NCBI RefSeq assembly: GCF_006716425.1 | Contig: NZ_VFOZ01000001.1 | Coordinates: forward strand, 1,364,001 to 1,428,000 | Source: Actinoallomurus bryophytorum | GTDB taxonomy: Bacteria > Actinomycetota > Actinomycetes > Streptosporangiales > Streptosporangiaceae | Direction: 5' to 3' | DNA length: 64,000 bases | Part shown: in pieces, positions 1 through 9,483 of the stretch | Layout: every line of letters starts with the position of its first letter | Position numbering within the stretch: position 1 is the first letter of the stretch | The notes under the pieces: model-generated | The model's database searches: none | Seen by the model: only the letters and a program-made list of their open reading frames with translations | What the model was told of the DNA's origin: nothing | Made by a program: the position numbers and the translations under genes

Positions 1-254
1 CCGACCTGGACTTTGATCGTGTCGACGGTGCCGCTGGCACCGAAGGCGAGGTCACGGGAGTTCGCGCTGGCCACCGAGCCGGAGGCCGAGACCGACGACA
101 CGATGTTGCCGCGGCTCACCCGCACTATGCGACCGGGCGAGGACGCGCCCGCGTCGTCATGCAACGACAGGTACGCGACGCCGACGCCGGCGACGAGAAG
201 AAGGGCCAGGGCGCCGTTGATCCACAGGCGCCGGCGACGGAGTAGGGCTTTCAC
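1..254 (-). CDS. Membrane-fusion (periplasmic adaptor) protein, N-terminal part, cut by the window edge
   Basis: The first 84 or so codons of a HlyD/MacA-type membrane-fusion protein; the rest lies left of the window. Such proteins bridge an inner-membrane exporter (often a MacB-like ABC pump) to the cell envelope. The GTG start is followed by a very basic tip (KALLRRRR), one transmembrane segment (about residues 10-30), and the start of the barrel half with NSRDLAFGASGTV. The divergent gene at 423 has [13 protein letters not shown] in the same position, so the two are paralogues. No good Shine-Dalgarno sequence is visible. Three 11-bp-spaced repeats lie 34-61 bp upstream (288-315). The pump partner is presumably outside the window. 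Confidence 0.8.
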   Translation of the reverse strand, partial: MKALLRRRRLWINGALALLLVAGVGVAYLSLHDDAGASSPGRIVRVSRGNIVSSVSASGSVASANSRDLAFGASGTVDTIKVQV

Positions 255-287
255 CCGCTACAGGGTTGTGGACCTGGCTGGGGTGAA

Positions 288-315
288 CCTGATGCACTCC
301 TGAAAGATTCCTGCG
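288..315 (-). promoter_or_regulatory. Triple 11-bp direct repeat, probable response-regulator site for the gene starting at 254
   Basis: Plus-strand CCTGAT (288), CCTGAA (299) and CCTGCG (310) lie exactly 11 bp apart. Read toward the minus-strand gene they are CGCAGG, TTCAGG and ATCAGG, ending 34 bp before its GTG. One-turn spacing of direct repeats is typical of OmpR/PhoB-family binding. Similar repeats precede the genes at 423, 4336 and 6691. Confidence 0.6.
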
Positions 316-360
316 TGCCGTAGCGGACCATATGCCCGATTCGCGGCCGGGCAGCCGTCC

Positions 361-388
361 CTCAGGAAACTCTCAGGCCAGACTCGGG
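361..388 (+). promoter_or_regulatory. Triple 11-bp direct repeat, probable response-regulator site for the gene at 423
   Basis: CTCAGG (361), CTCAGG (372) and CTCGGG (383) are spaced 11 bp apart and end 35 bp before the GTG at 423. The orientation relative to the gene and the distance match the sites before the genes starting at 254 and 6691. Confidence 0.6.
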
Positions 389-422
389 TCACCGTCACTT
401 TCGGCGACCAGGATTTCTGCCC

Positions 423-1868
423 GTGAACCGCCCGACCCTACGCGATCTCCGCAAACCCCCCTGGCTGGCCGCTGGCGTGGTCGTCGTACTGGCGAGCGGG
501 CTGGTGGCCGTGGGCGACTCGCCCGCGCACGGGACGACGCAGGCGACCGTACTGCGGGGCGACGTCACCGCCACCGCGGGCGCCGCGGGGACCGTACAGA
601 GCGCCGACACGCGCGACCTGGTCTTCGGTACGTCCGGGACGGTGACCAAGATCGACGTCGCACCCGGCGACAAGGTACGGGCCGGTGCGGTCCTCGCACG
701 CCTGGACGACGCCGACGCCAGGGAACAGGTCGACGTCGCGAAGGCGGCTCTCTCCGCGGCCGACGACACCTACGGCAAGGCACAGGAGGGAATCTGCGGC
801 GGCCCCGGTGGCGGAGCGGGTGGAGCAGGGGGAACGGCCGGTGCCGAGCCCGCCGCTTACGCGTCCGGACCGGTACGCGGCCGTAGGCCGACCACCCGGC
901 CGACTCCGAGCCCGACGCCCACCCCCACGAAGACCTCCCCCACCCCGAAGCCGACGCCGAGGCCGACCTCGAAGCCCACGCCGAGGCCCAACAGCCCCAG
1001 TCCGACGCCCACGAAGAAGCCCACCTCCAAGCCGACGCACTCACCCACCGGTCATCCGAGACCGACGGGCCACCCGAAACCGACCGGGCAGCCCGGACAG
1101 GGCCACGGATCCTCCGGCCACGCGTCCGGCGGCGGAGCGGGCCGGAGCGGAGGCGGCCGAGGCGGAGGCGGCGGCCGGGGCGGCGGCAGCGCGTGCAAGG
1201 TCAACTCGGTGGCGCTCGCCGCGGCGAGCGTGACCCAGGCCGAGGTCAAGGAACGCGATGCCGAGCGCACCCTGTCCGCGACCAAGCTCACCGCGCCGAT
1301 GGACGGCACCATCCTGTCCGTGGACGGCACGGTCGGCGGGCAGGTGGCGGGCCAGGGCAAGACAGGGTTCATCACCCTCGGCGACCTGGACGACCTACAG
1401 GTCCAGGCGATGTTCCCCCTGGGCGAGGTCAACCAGCTGAAACTCGGCCAACCTGCCACGATCGGTCTCGGCATGCTCGCCGGCCACACCTACCGCGGCA
1501 CGGTCGCCCGCATCGACCCGGCGGCCACGACCAGCGGCAGCCGCGCGCTGTTCGGTGTGATGGTCTCCCTGGACGAGGAACCGCCCGCGGGCCTGCGGAC
1601 CGGGATGAGCGCGACCGTCGAGGTGGTGACCGCGCAGACGGAGAGCACGCTGTACGTCCCGGTCGGAGCCGTCCACCCGAAGTCCGACGGCACCGCCACG
1701 GTCCTGGTCCGCCGCGACGGCCGGACGACGGTCCGCACCGTACGCACCGGAGTACGCGGCGACCGGTACATCGCGATCGCCTCCGGCCTGACCGCCGGCG
1801 ACCACGTCGTACTGCCGACCGGCACCGGTACGGACGGCTTCCCGAGCGACGCCTTCCCCGGCACCTGA
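423..1868 (+). CDS. Membrane-fusion protein (efflux periplasmic adaptor) with a long Pro/Thr/Lys and Gly-rich insert
   Basis: A 481-residue HlyD/MacA/RND-adaptor family protein, expected to sit in the membrane and extend outward as the adaptor of an export pump. Order: basic N-tip, transmembrane segment (about 14-31), first lipoyl half ([13 protein letters not shown], about 63-100), start of the hairpin (100-121), then a low-complexity insert at 122-257. The insert is [15 protein letters not shown] and then Gly/Arg-rich. The second hairpin strand and lipoyl half ([20 protein letters not shown], about 282-301) and the barrel and membrane-proximal domains (to 481) follow. Cys125 and Cys258 flank the insert exactly and could form a disulfide. 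GTG start with a weak upstream AGGA. Divergent from its paralogue at 254. Confidence 0.85.
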   Translation: MNRPTLRDLRKPPWLAAGVVVVLASGLVAVGDSPAHGTTQATVLRGDVTATAGAAGTVQSADTRDLVFGTSGTVTKIDVAPGDKVRAGAVLARLDDADAREQVDVAKAALSAADDTYGKAQEGICGGPGGGAGGAGGTAGAEPAAYASGPVRGRRPTTRPTPSPTPTPTKTSPTPKPTPRPTSKPTPRPNSPSPTPTKKPTSKPTHSPTGHPRPTGHPKPTGQPGQGHGSSGHASGGGAGRSGGGRGGGGGRGGGSACKVNSVALAAASVTQAEVKERDAERTLSATKLTAPMDGTILSVDGTVGGQVAGQGKTGFITLGDLDDLQVQAMFPLGEVNQLKLGQPATIGLGMLAGHTYRGTVARIDPAATTSGSRALFGVMVSLDEEPPAGLRTGMSATVEVVTAQTESTLYVPVGAVHPKSDGTATVLVRRDGRTTVRTVRTGVRGDRYIAIASGLTAGDHVVLPTGTGTDGFPSDAFPGT

Positions 1869-2065
1869 GGACCGCGAAGTCTCCCTGCGGCGCCCCGGCA
1901 CGAGAGATCTCCCGACCGCGCTGGCGGCGTTGGGGCGCAACAGGGGGTGAGGCTGGCCGACCCCGGGACCTGTCTCGAGGTCCTCGGTCGGGGCCCGCGC
2001 CGTCGTGGAGCCGCTCCGTCCTGAAGCTGCCCTGTCGTGGAGCTGCCCTGTCGTGGAACCGCGCC

Positions 2066-2217
2066 GTCGTGGAACCCCACCCGTCGTGGAACCCCACCCG
2101 TCGTGGAACCCCACCCGTCGTGGAACCCCACCCGTCGTGGAACCCCACCCGTCGTGGAACCCCACCCGTCGTGGAACCCCACCCGTCGTGGAACCCACCC
2201 GTCGTGGAACCCACCCG
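2066..2217. repeat. 17-bp tandem repeat, nine copies
   Basis: The unit GTCGTGGAACCCCACCC starts at 2066, 2083, 2100, 2117, 2134, 2151, 2168 and 2185 (strict 17-bp period), with a 16-bp copy at 2201. Degenerate copies (GTCGTGGAG, GTCGTGGAACCGC) occur at about 2002, 2034 and 2050. Copies are contiguous, so this is not a CRISPR array. Confidence 0.95.
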
Positions 2218-2530
2218 CCCGGGGGTGCCATCCCACTCACATTGTCCAGCCGGAACAGCCTCAGGCGAAAGTAGAGCGGGGTTCTGTGGATAACCCCGTG
2301 CGGCGCCACCACAGGCCGCGTCACTCCGCAACGGCAGGACTTCGCCGATGCCCATCCCCCGAACCCGCCAGTTCTGGCGACCGCACCCCCACAGCGACTC
2401 TGCCCATTGAGACGAGAGCGGCGGTCTGATCGGCGCCTGCCGTGACAGTCGCTCGCCGGAGTACCCGTCCCGTCCGGCACGAGCGCCCACGAGGGCGCGT
2501 GCGGGCATGGCCTACCTCACGCGGCCTCGC

Positions 2531-2794
2531 TCATGGTGCATACGGCCGGTCCGGCCGGGAGATTCCCGTGCCGGTCATGGCGCATACGGCCGGTCCGGCC
2601 GGGAGATTCCCGTGCCGGTCATGGCGCATACGAACGGCCCGGCCGGGAGAGTCCCATGCCGGTCATGGCGCATACGAACGGCCCGGCCGGGAGAGTCCCA
2701 TGCCGGTCATGGCGCATACGAACGGCCCGGCCGGGAGAGTCCCATGCCGGTCATGGCGCATACGAACGGCCCGGCCGGGAGATTCCCATGCCGG
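2531..2794. repeat. 44-bp tandem repeat, six copies
   Basis: Copies begin with TCATGG at 2531, 2575, 2619, 2663, 2707 and 2751, an exact 44-bp period. Each holds GGCCCGGCCGGGAGA or GGTCCGGCCGGGAGA. The first two copies share a variant (CGGCCGGTCC) and the last four another (CGAACGGCCC), showing stepwise expansion. It ends 55 bp before the htrA stop codon. Confidence 0.95.
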
Positions 2795-2848
2795 GCCGTC
2801 GGAGCGGTGCCCCGCGGGCGCGAGGGCGCCGCACGCCTCGCGTTCGGG

Positions 2849-4336
<1,488 letters not shown>

Positions 4337-4400
4337 CGCTCACTCCCCAAGATCCTTCATCTGGTGATACTCAGAGAATCGCCAACGGGGCTGGGACCAG

Positions 4401-4417
4401 CCTGAGACCCGCCTGAA
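4401..4417 (-). promoter_or_regulatory. Double 11-bp direct repeat upstream of the HtrA gene
   Basis: Plus-strand CCTGAG (4401) and CCTGAA (4412) are 11 bp apart. Read toward htrA this is TTCAGG-N5-CTCAGG, ending 65 bp before the ATG. Same motif, spacing and orientation as the sites at 288, 361 and 6724. Confidence 0.55.
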
Positions 4418-4505
4418 GGTTGCCGCAATAAGGCCTGTGTTAAAGACGGACAAGTGTTAAGGACCGCCGCCCCCACGCCGCGCGGGCGCCAGGGACGCGC
4501 GAGCG

Positions 4506-5996
4506 CTAGGAATGCGCGGACTCGATCGGGTCGATCGGGTCGGCCTCGATGGCGTCCGGGTCCAGCGGCAGGAGGACGCGGAACGTCGCGCCCTCGCCCG
4601 GGGCGGTGTCCACGCTCACCGAGCCGCCGTGCGCCTCCACCAGCCCGGCCACGATCGCCAGCCCGAGCCCGGTGCCGCCCCGGCTGCGCGCCGGGTCGGC
4701 GCGGTAGAACCGCTCGAACACCCGCTCGGCCTGTTCGGCCGGCATGCCCGGTCCGCTGTCGACGACCTCGAGTACGGCCGCCGGCGAGTCGCCGAGCATC
4801 CCGGACCGCACGACGACCTCGACAGGAGTCCCCGCCGGCGTGTGCCGTAGCGCGTTGTTGACCAGGTTGCCGATGACCTGACGGAGGCGTACCTCGTCGC
4901 CGGTCACGATGAAGGCCGAGCCGCTGCGCACCGACAGCGTGATCTCCCGCTCGCCGTCCACGACACGAGCGTCCTGTACGGAGTCGGCGGCCAGCGCGAG
5001 CAGGTCGACGGGAAGCTGCGCCAGCGGCCGCTGCTGGTCGAGCCGGGCGAGCAGCAGCAGGTCGTCGACGAGGATGCCCATCCGTGCCGCCTCGTCCTCG
5101 ACCCGGCCGATCAGCCGGTCCAGCTCGTCCGGAGGGACGTCCTCACGCTGGCGGTAGTACTCGGCGAAACCCCGGATCACGCTCAGCGGGGTGCGCAGCT
5201 CGTGGCTGGCGTCGGCGACGAAGCGGCGCATCCGCCCCTCCGACTCGCGTGCGGTCGCCTCCGACCGCGACTGGGCGTGGAACGCCGTCTCGATCTGGGT
5301 GAGCATGCCGTTCAGCGCGTTGCCCAGCCGTCCGACCTCCGTACGCGGGTCGGCGTCCGGCACCCGGCGGGACAGGTCGCCTGCGGCGATGGCCTCGGCC
5401 GTGTTCTCGATGTTGACCAGCGGGCGCAGGCTGGCGCGCACGATCGCGACGCCGAGTCCCGCGACGAGCACCAGGACGATGCTGCCGACGACGATCTCGA
5501 CCCCGACGAGCCTCCCCGCCGTACGCGCGACGTCGCCCAGGTCCGTGCCCACGACCACGTATCCGCCGTCCACGGGCTCGACGTGGATGCGCCATCGCAT
5601 GTCGCCGGACCGCGCGTTCACCGTGACGGCCTTCTCCGCATGCGCGGCCAGCCAGTTCGGGTCCTGCGGGATGATGGGCTCGGGCTCGGGGTCACGCCAG
5701 ATCGACTGCGGCGAGCTCGCGACGGTCTTTCCCGTCGAGTCGCGTACCTGGTAGACGAACTGCCCGGTCACCGGCACCTTGGTCTGGAACGCTCCGGGCT
5801 GGGTGATCGCGCGGGCCATGATGCGCGCCACGCCCGTGAGCTGCCGGTCGGTCTTGTCCAGCAGGTACCCGCGCATCGCCGAGACGCTCGCCACGCTCAC
5901 CGCGACCAGCGCCAGCGCCACCAGCGCCAGTGAGGCGGCGATGAGCTTGATCCGCAGCGGGGTCCGCGAGGACAGGCGGGTCACCCAGGACGGCAT
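4506..5996 (-). CDS. Sensor histidine kinase of a two-component system
   Basis: A 496-residue membrane kinase partnering the response regulator just upstream. Transmembrane helices at about 17-39 and 166-188 enclose an extracellular sensor region of about 125 residues, followed by a HAMP linker (about 189-241). The H-box SHELRTP has phospho-acceptor His265. The N-box is GNLVNNALRH (376-385), with G-boxes DSGPGM (413) and GGTGLGLAI (440). The ATG overlaps the regulator stop by one base (TAATG) and has GGAG 7 bp upstream, which fixes this start and implies translational coupling. The Asp/Pro-rich C-terminus is ordinary. The signal sensed is unknown; the adjacent protease suggests envelope or secretion stress. 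Confidence 0.93.
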   Translation of the reverse strand: MPSWVTRLSSRTPLRIKLIAASLALVALALVAVSVASVSAMRGYLLDKTDRQLTGVARIMARAITQPGAFQTKVPVTGQFVYQVRDSTGKTVASSPQSIWRDPEPEPIIPQDPNWLAAHAEKAVTVNARSGDMRWRIHVEPVDGGYVVVGTDLGDVARTAGRLVGVEIVVGSIVLVLVAGLGVAIVRASLRPLVNIENTAEAIAAGDLSRRVPDADPRTEVGRLGNALNGMLTQIETAFHAQSRSEATARESEGRMRRFVADASHELRTPLSVIRGFAEYYRQREDVPPDELDRLIGRVEDEAARMGILVDDLLLLARLDQQRPLAQLPVDLLALAADSVQDARVVDGEREITLSVRSGSAFIVTGDEVRLRQVIGNLVNNALRHTPAGTPVEVVVRSGMLGDSPAAVLEVVDSGPGMPAEQAERVFERFYRADPARSRGGTGLGLAIVAGLVEAHGGSVSVDTAPGEGATFRVLLPLDPDAIEADPIDPIESAHS

Positions 5997-6691
5997 TACT
6001 GCTCCGGTGGCAGGCGCAGTACGTAGCCGACCCCGCGCAGGGTGTGGATCAGGCGGGGGCCGAGCTTGTCGAGCTTGCGGCGCAGCACCGAGACGTAGGA
6101 CTCCACGATTCCCGTGTCGCCGCGGAAGTCGTAGTCCCAGACGTGGTCGAGGATCTGCGCCTTGGACAGCACGCGGTTGGCGTTGGTCATGAAGTAACGC
6201 AGCAGCTTGAACTCCGTCGGCGACAGCTGGATGGGCTTGCCGGAGCGCCACACCTCGTGGCTCTCCTCGTCCAGCTCCAGGTCGGCGAAGCTCAGCCGCG
6301 GCGGCGCCTCGGCCGGCCCGCCTGAGGCACGGCGGAGTACGGCGCGGATGCGGGCGATGACCTCTTCGAGGCTGAAGGGCTTGGTCACATAGTCGTCGCC
6401 GCCGAGGGTCAGCCCGCGGATCTTGTCCTGGGTGGCGTCTCTCGCGGTCAGGAACAGCACCGGGATGTGCGCCCCGCCTCCGCGCAGCCGCCGGATGACG
6501 TCGAAACCGTCCATGTCGGGCAGCATCACGTCGAGCACGATGAGGTCAGGGCGGCGTTGCAGAGCCACCTGTACGGCATCGCCGCCGCCGGTCGCGGTGA
6601 CGACCTCGAACCCCGCATAGCGGAGGCTGCCCGACAGGAGTTCCAGAATGTTGGGTTCGTCCTCGACCACGAGTAGTCGCGCTTCGCTCAC
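5996..6691 (-). CDS. OmpR/PhoB-family response regulator, PhoP-like
   Basis: A 231-residue DNA-binding regulator. The receiver domain has acidic pocket ED (10-11), phospho-acceptor Asp54 (VLDVMLPD), Thr82 and Lys104 (VTKPF). The C-terminal winged helix (about 130-228) contains LSPTEFKLLRYF and VLSKAQILDHVW, very like M. tuberculosis PhoP. GTG start. The gene is co-transcribed with the kinase (TAATG overlap). An 11-bp direct repeat (6724-6740) sits 33 bp upstream, consistent with autoregulation. Related sites occur before htrA and both membrane-fusion genes. Known family fact: mycobacterial PhoP binds 7-bp direct repeats with an 11-bp period. That this protein binds the TCAGG repeats is inference. 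Confidence 0.93.
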   Translation of the reverse strand: MSEARLLVVEDEPNILELLSGSLRYAGFEVVTATGGGDAVQVALQRRPDLIVLDVMLPDMDGFDVIRRLRGGGAHIPVLFLTARDATQDKIRGLTLGGDDYVTKPFSLEEVIARIRAVLRRASGGPAEAPPRLSFADLELDEESHEVWRSGKPIQLSPTEFKLLRYFMTNANRVLSKAQILDHVWDYDFRGDTGIVESYVSVLRRKLDKLGPRLIHTLRGVGYVLRLPPEQ

Positions 6692-6723
6692 TGTTCCATC
6701 CTGGCCTGCGGAGTTGAGGACTA

Positions 6724-6740
6724 CCTGAACGTGCCCTGAT
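6724..6740 (-). promoter_or_regulatory. Double 11-bp direct repeat upstream of the response-regulator gene
   Basis: Plus-strand CCTGAA (6724) and CCTGAT (6735) are 11 bp apart; toward the gene this reads ATCAGG-N5-TTCAGG, ending 33 bp before the GTG at 6691. A likely autoregulatory site. Confidence 0.55.
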
Positions 6741-6874
6741 GAAGGTCTGGAGGAACACCACCCGCGTCCTGGGCGTTATGCCCCGAAGTGCGACAGGGGC
6801 ACCAGGGGTGACACGCCGTGTTCCTCGGGGATACAGCGTCCTGTTCCGGCCGTTTTAGATGCAGATTACACATA

Positions 6875-6880
6875 TATAAT
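6875..6880 (+). promoter_or_regulatory. Possible -10 element (TATAAT) for the PAP2 gene
   Basis: A rare AT-rich stretch in this GC-rich region contains a perfect TATAAT about 65 bp before the PAP2 start. No convincing -35 hexamer is seen 16-18 bp upstream, so the call is tentative. Confidence 0.3.
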
Positions 6881-6945
6881 TTGATGGAAGTAAGGCTCCT
6901 CCGCCAGGGGGGCCCGGCGGAGGGGGCCGCAGTGGTGACGAGGGC

Positions 6946-7725
6946 ATGTCCGGTATGAGCCGGCTGGCACCGGCTCCGACCATCTCCGCGCCCGAAGCCA
7001 AGGTCAGGCCGCGGTGGTGGCGTGAGGTCTTCCTGCTCTGGGTCATGTATCTCATGTACGACGGTGTGCGGCTGCTGGTCGCCGCCGGGCACGGCGAGGC
7101 GTTCGCGAACGCCCACCGCGTGCTCGACCTCGAACGCGCCCTCCACGTCGCGGAGGAGGTGCCGATCAACCACGCGGTTTCGGCCACCCCGTTCCTGGGC
7201 GTGCCGATGTCATTCGCGTACGCGACGCTGCACTACCTGGTGACGCCGATCGTGCTGGTCTGGCTGTGGCGACGCCATCCGGAGCGCTATCGCGGAGCGC
7301 GTACGGCCCTGATCACCGCGACGCTGATCGGCCTGGTCGGGTTCTGGCTGTTCCCCACCGCACCACCGCGCATGATGCCCGGCTTCGTCGACACGCTCGC
7401 GAAGTACGACGGCTGGGGATGGTGGGCCGGCGCGGCCAGCGCGCCCAAAGGCATGGCCGGCCTGACGAACGAGTTCGCCGCCATGCCCTCACTGCATGTC
7501 GGCTGGGCGGCGTGGTGCGGCTGGCAGGTCGCGCGCACCGCGACCTGGCGCTGGCTACAGGTGCTCGGCGCCGTGTACCCCGTCTTCATGTTCACCGTCG
7601 TGGTCGGCACGGCCAACCACTACATCGCGGACGCCGTCGCGGGACTCGCCGTGATCCTCGCCGGAGCGGTGATCGCCCGCTTCCGCGAGAGACTCCGCGG
7701 TCACGTCTCGCTCTGGTCGGCCTGA
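6946..7725 (+). CDS. PAP2-superfamily integral membrane phosphatase/transferase
   Basis: A 259-residue membrane protein with about six helices and the PAP2 catalytic signature: PSLHVGW (about residue 181) and, after a helix, GTANHYIADAVAG (about 223-235), corresponding to the SGH and SRxxxxxHxxxD motifs. Such enzymes act on lipid phosphates or transfer phospho-head groups at the membrane; this subtype resembles the actinobacterial inositol-phosphoceramide-synthase-like group. The substrate is not known. The ATG at 6946 has GAGG too close, and the in-frame ATG at 6955 has GAGG at better spacing, so the true start may be three codons later. The 3' end overlaps the convergent small gene by 25 bp. 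Confidence 0.85.
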   Translation: MSGMSRLAPAPTISAPEAKVRPRWWREVFLLWVMYLMYDGVRLLVAAGHGEAFANAHRVLDLERALHVAEEVPINHAVSATPFLGVPMSFAYATLHYLVTPIVLVWLWRRHPERYRGARTALITATLIGLVGFWLFPTAPPRMMPGFVDTLAKYDGWGWWAGAASAPKGMAGLTNEFAAMPSLHVGWAAWCGWQVARTATWRWLQVLGAVYPVFMFTVVVGTANHYIADAVAGLAVILAGAVIARFRERLRGHVSLWSA

Positions 7726-7973
7726 CCTTCGGGCTGCGTGGGCTGGGCGGCGCGCTCGGCCTGCTCCGGCTGTTCGCCGGTCTCGGCTCGCCGCCGCTCC
7801 CAGTCGGCCTGGCGAAGGTCTTCCTCGCTGGGCGCCTCGATGCGGCTGATCTGCTTGTTCATCGAGCGGACCAAGAAGAAGAGCGTGACGCCCAGGGCGG
7901 CGACGATGAGGAACGCGGTGACCCCGGGAGTGACCTGGTCTTCGTTGACCGCGAGAACCGTTATGGCAGGCAT
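7701..7973 (-). CDS. Small membrane protein linked to mca
   Basis: A 90-residue protein with one transmembrane helix (about 17-36: VTAFLIVAALGVTLFFLV), a basic stretch (RSMNKQISR) and an acidic/Gln-rich tail. Its ATG overlaps the last 13 bp of mca, so it is probably translationally coupled. In M. tuberculosis a protein of this size and type (Rv1083) also follows mca. Function unknown; the coupling suggests a role near Mca, perhaps membrane association, but that is inference. The 3' end overlaps the convergent PAP2 gene. Confidence 0.8.
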   Translation of the reverse strand: MPAITVLAVNEDQVTPGVTAFLIVAALGVTLFFLVRSMNKQISRIEAPSEEDLRQADWERRRAETGEQPEQAERAAQPTQPEGQADQSET

Positions 7974-8866
7974 ACCTTTTCCTGGACCTCGTGGACGCCG
8001 GCGAACAGATCGTCCTCCGGCAGTTCGGTATCCACCAGCGAACGTGCCAAATGGTAGTCCTCGGTGGGCCATGCCTTGCGCTTGAGGTCGGTCGGGCAGG
8101 CGAAGAAGGGGCCGTTCGGGTCGATCTGCGTCGCGTGCGCGATGAGCGCCCGGTCGCGTACCTCGAAGTAGTCGGCGCACGGCACCTTGGTCGTGATCTC
8201 CCACTTCATCGGGCGGTCCTCCCAGCGCTGGAGCATCTCCGCGTACGGCGACTCGAGCCCGGCGTCGATCATCGCCTTGTGCTCGGCGATGAACCGGTCG
8301 TGGTGGAAGGTCATGTGGTAGTAGAGCTTCAGCGGCTGCCAGGGGGCTCCGGTGCCCGGGTACCGATCGGGATCGCCGGCCGCCTCGAACGCCTCCACCG
8401 ACACCCTGTGGGTCATGATGTGGTCGGGGTGAGGGTAACCGCCGTTGTCGTCGTAGGTGAGCACGACATGCGGACGGAACTCCCGCACCGCGCGTACGAG
8501 GGGCTCGCTGGCGACCTCGAGCGGCTGCAGGCCGAAGCAGCCCTCCGGGAGCGGCGGGAGCGGGTCGCCCTCGGGCAGCCCCGAGTCGACGAAGCCCAGC
8601 CACTGCTGCTCGACGCCGAGAATCCGGCGCGCCTCGGCCATCTCCTCCATGCGCACCGCCGGAAGATCGGCCTTGATCTCCGGCCGGTCCATGGCCGGGT
8701 TGAGGATGTCGCCGCGCTCACCGCCGGTGCACGTGACCACGAGCACCTCCACTCCCTCGGCGGCGTAACGCGCCATGGTGGCGGCACCCTTGCTGGACTC
8801 GTCGTCCGGGTGGGCGTGCACGGCCATCAGACGTAGTGGTTCGCGGCACGTCGTGGTCTCGGACAA
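7961..8866 (-). CDS. mca: Mycothiol S-conjugate amidase (Mca)
   Basis: A 301-residue zinc amidase of the LmbE/PIG-L family that cleaves mycothiol-toxin conjugates into a mercapturic acid and GlcN-Ins. The metal motif AHPDDE (His19, Asp22) and a later YPHPDH supply the zinc ligands. SSKGAAT and GGERGDILNPAM match Mca rather than the deacetylase MshB. The TTG start at 8866 is chosen because GGGGAG lies 7 bp upstream and the product aligns with known Mca N-termini (LRLMAVHAHPDDE). A longer in-frame extension to 9007 lacks family support. Divergent from DUF4307; the downstream small membrane gene overlaps by 13 bp. Confidence 0.93.
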   Translation of the reverse strand: MSETTTCREPLRLMAVHAHPDDESSKGAATMARYAAEGVEVLVVTCTGGERGDILNPAMDRPEIKADLPAVRMEEMAEARRILGVEQQWLGFVDSGLPEGDPLPPLPEGCFGLQPLEVASEPLVRAVREFRPHVVLTYDDNGGYPHPDHIMTHRVSVEAFEAAGDPDRYPGTGAPWQPLKLYYHMTFHHDRFIAEHKAMIDAGLESPYAEMLQRWEDRPMKWEITTKVPCADYFEVRDRALIAHATQIDPNGPFFACPTDLKRKAWPTEDYHLARSLVDTELPEDDLFAGVHEVQEKVCLP

Positions 8867-8984
8867 CTCGGGCTCCCCGTGAGCGTAAGGTCGTATCCAT
8901 CCGGTGCGGCCTCGGATCAACCGTGGCCACCCCGCGAAGCATGATTCTCCCTGAGAACAACCACGCCCCGCACGGAGATTCCCC

Positions 8985-9350
8985 TTGACCACGACCACTA
9001 CCGGCAAGAAGCGAGACTGGGTGGCTTACACCGTCATCGGGGTGTTCGTGGCGATCTGTGCAGTCGGCTGGGCGATCATCAACACGCACACCGACGGCGA
9101 CCCGACCATCAGCCCAGAGATCGTGTCCTGGCAGCTCACCGACCGTTCGGTCAACGTGCGCTATGAGATCGGCAAAGCGAAGGGCGACGACGTTCACTGC
9201 GCGCTGATCGCGTACGACACCGAGCACGCGGAGGTGGGGCGGGTCGAGGTGTCCGTGCCCCCCGGAACGGGAAACGTGGATCGGCGCCAGGAGGTGCCCA
9301 CCACGTCGCGGGCGACCGCGGTGGATGTTCAAGAGTGCCGGACAGGTTAA
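8985..9350 (+). CDS. DUF4307 membrane protein
   Basis: A 121-residue actinobacterial protein with one N-terminal transmembrane helix (about 13-31: YTVIGVFVAICAVGWAII) and an extracytoplasmic beta-rich domain (VSWQLTDRSVNVRYEI, then DVHCALIAYD). The TTG start has GGAG 8 bp upstream. Placed between mca and greA, as Rv1081c is in M. tuberculosis. Function unknown. Confidence 0.85.
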   Translation: MTTTTTGKKRDWVAYTVIGVFVAICAVGWAIINTHTDGDPTISPEIVSWQLTDRSVNVRYEIGKAKGDDVHCALIAYDTEHAEVGRVEVSVPPGTGNVDRRQEVPTTSRATAVDVQECRTG

Positions 9351-9483
9351 TACCGGCTCTCCTAGGGGGAACAAACAAGAACGTCATAACGACACAAAGC
9401 TCTCTTGCGCTGGCTACTTCACGTTTGAATGCCGGTAGCCTTGAGAGTTCTACGGCCGCACTTCACGTGGATGAGGAGTACCC

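Larger units (their letters stand above)
1869..2848. other. 980-bp intergenic region with two minisatellites, no gene supported
   Basis: This space between the membrane-fusion gene and the end of the HtrA gene contains a 17-bp array (2066-2217) and a 44-bp array (2531-2794). The small open frames across them come from repeats whose unit is not a multiple of three, so all frames stay open. A short inverted repeat GGGGTT/AACCCC (2278-2297) lies between the arrays; its role is unknown. Confidence 0.7.

Noticed and set aside
2005-2430. Open frames of 89-130 residues with repeated VEPHPSWNPTRRGTPP on both strands
   Set aside because: They are translations of the 17-bp array; because 17 is not a multiple of three every frame is open. 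No start site or homology.
2531-2794. Possible CRISPR array
   Set aside because: The copies are contiguous with no unique spacers and no cas genes are nearby; it is a minisatellite.
5997-6251. Histidine kinase extended into the regulator gene
   Set aside because: The extra 85 residues are an out-of-frame reading of the regulator; the TAATG overlap with GGAG marks the true start.
6721-7187. Minus-strand frames of 110-150 residues upstream of the response regulator
   Set aside because: Antisense to the PAP2 gene and lacking any recognisable domain.
9151-9483. Small genes between DUF4307 and greA
   Set aside because: Short frames without family features; the space most likely holds the greA promoter.
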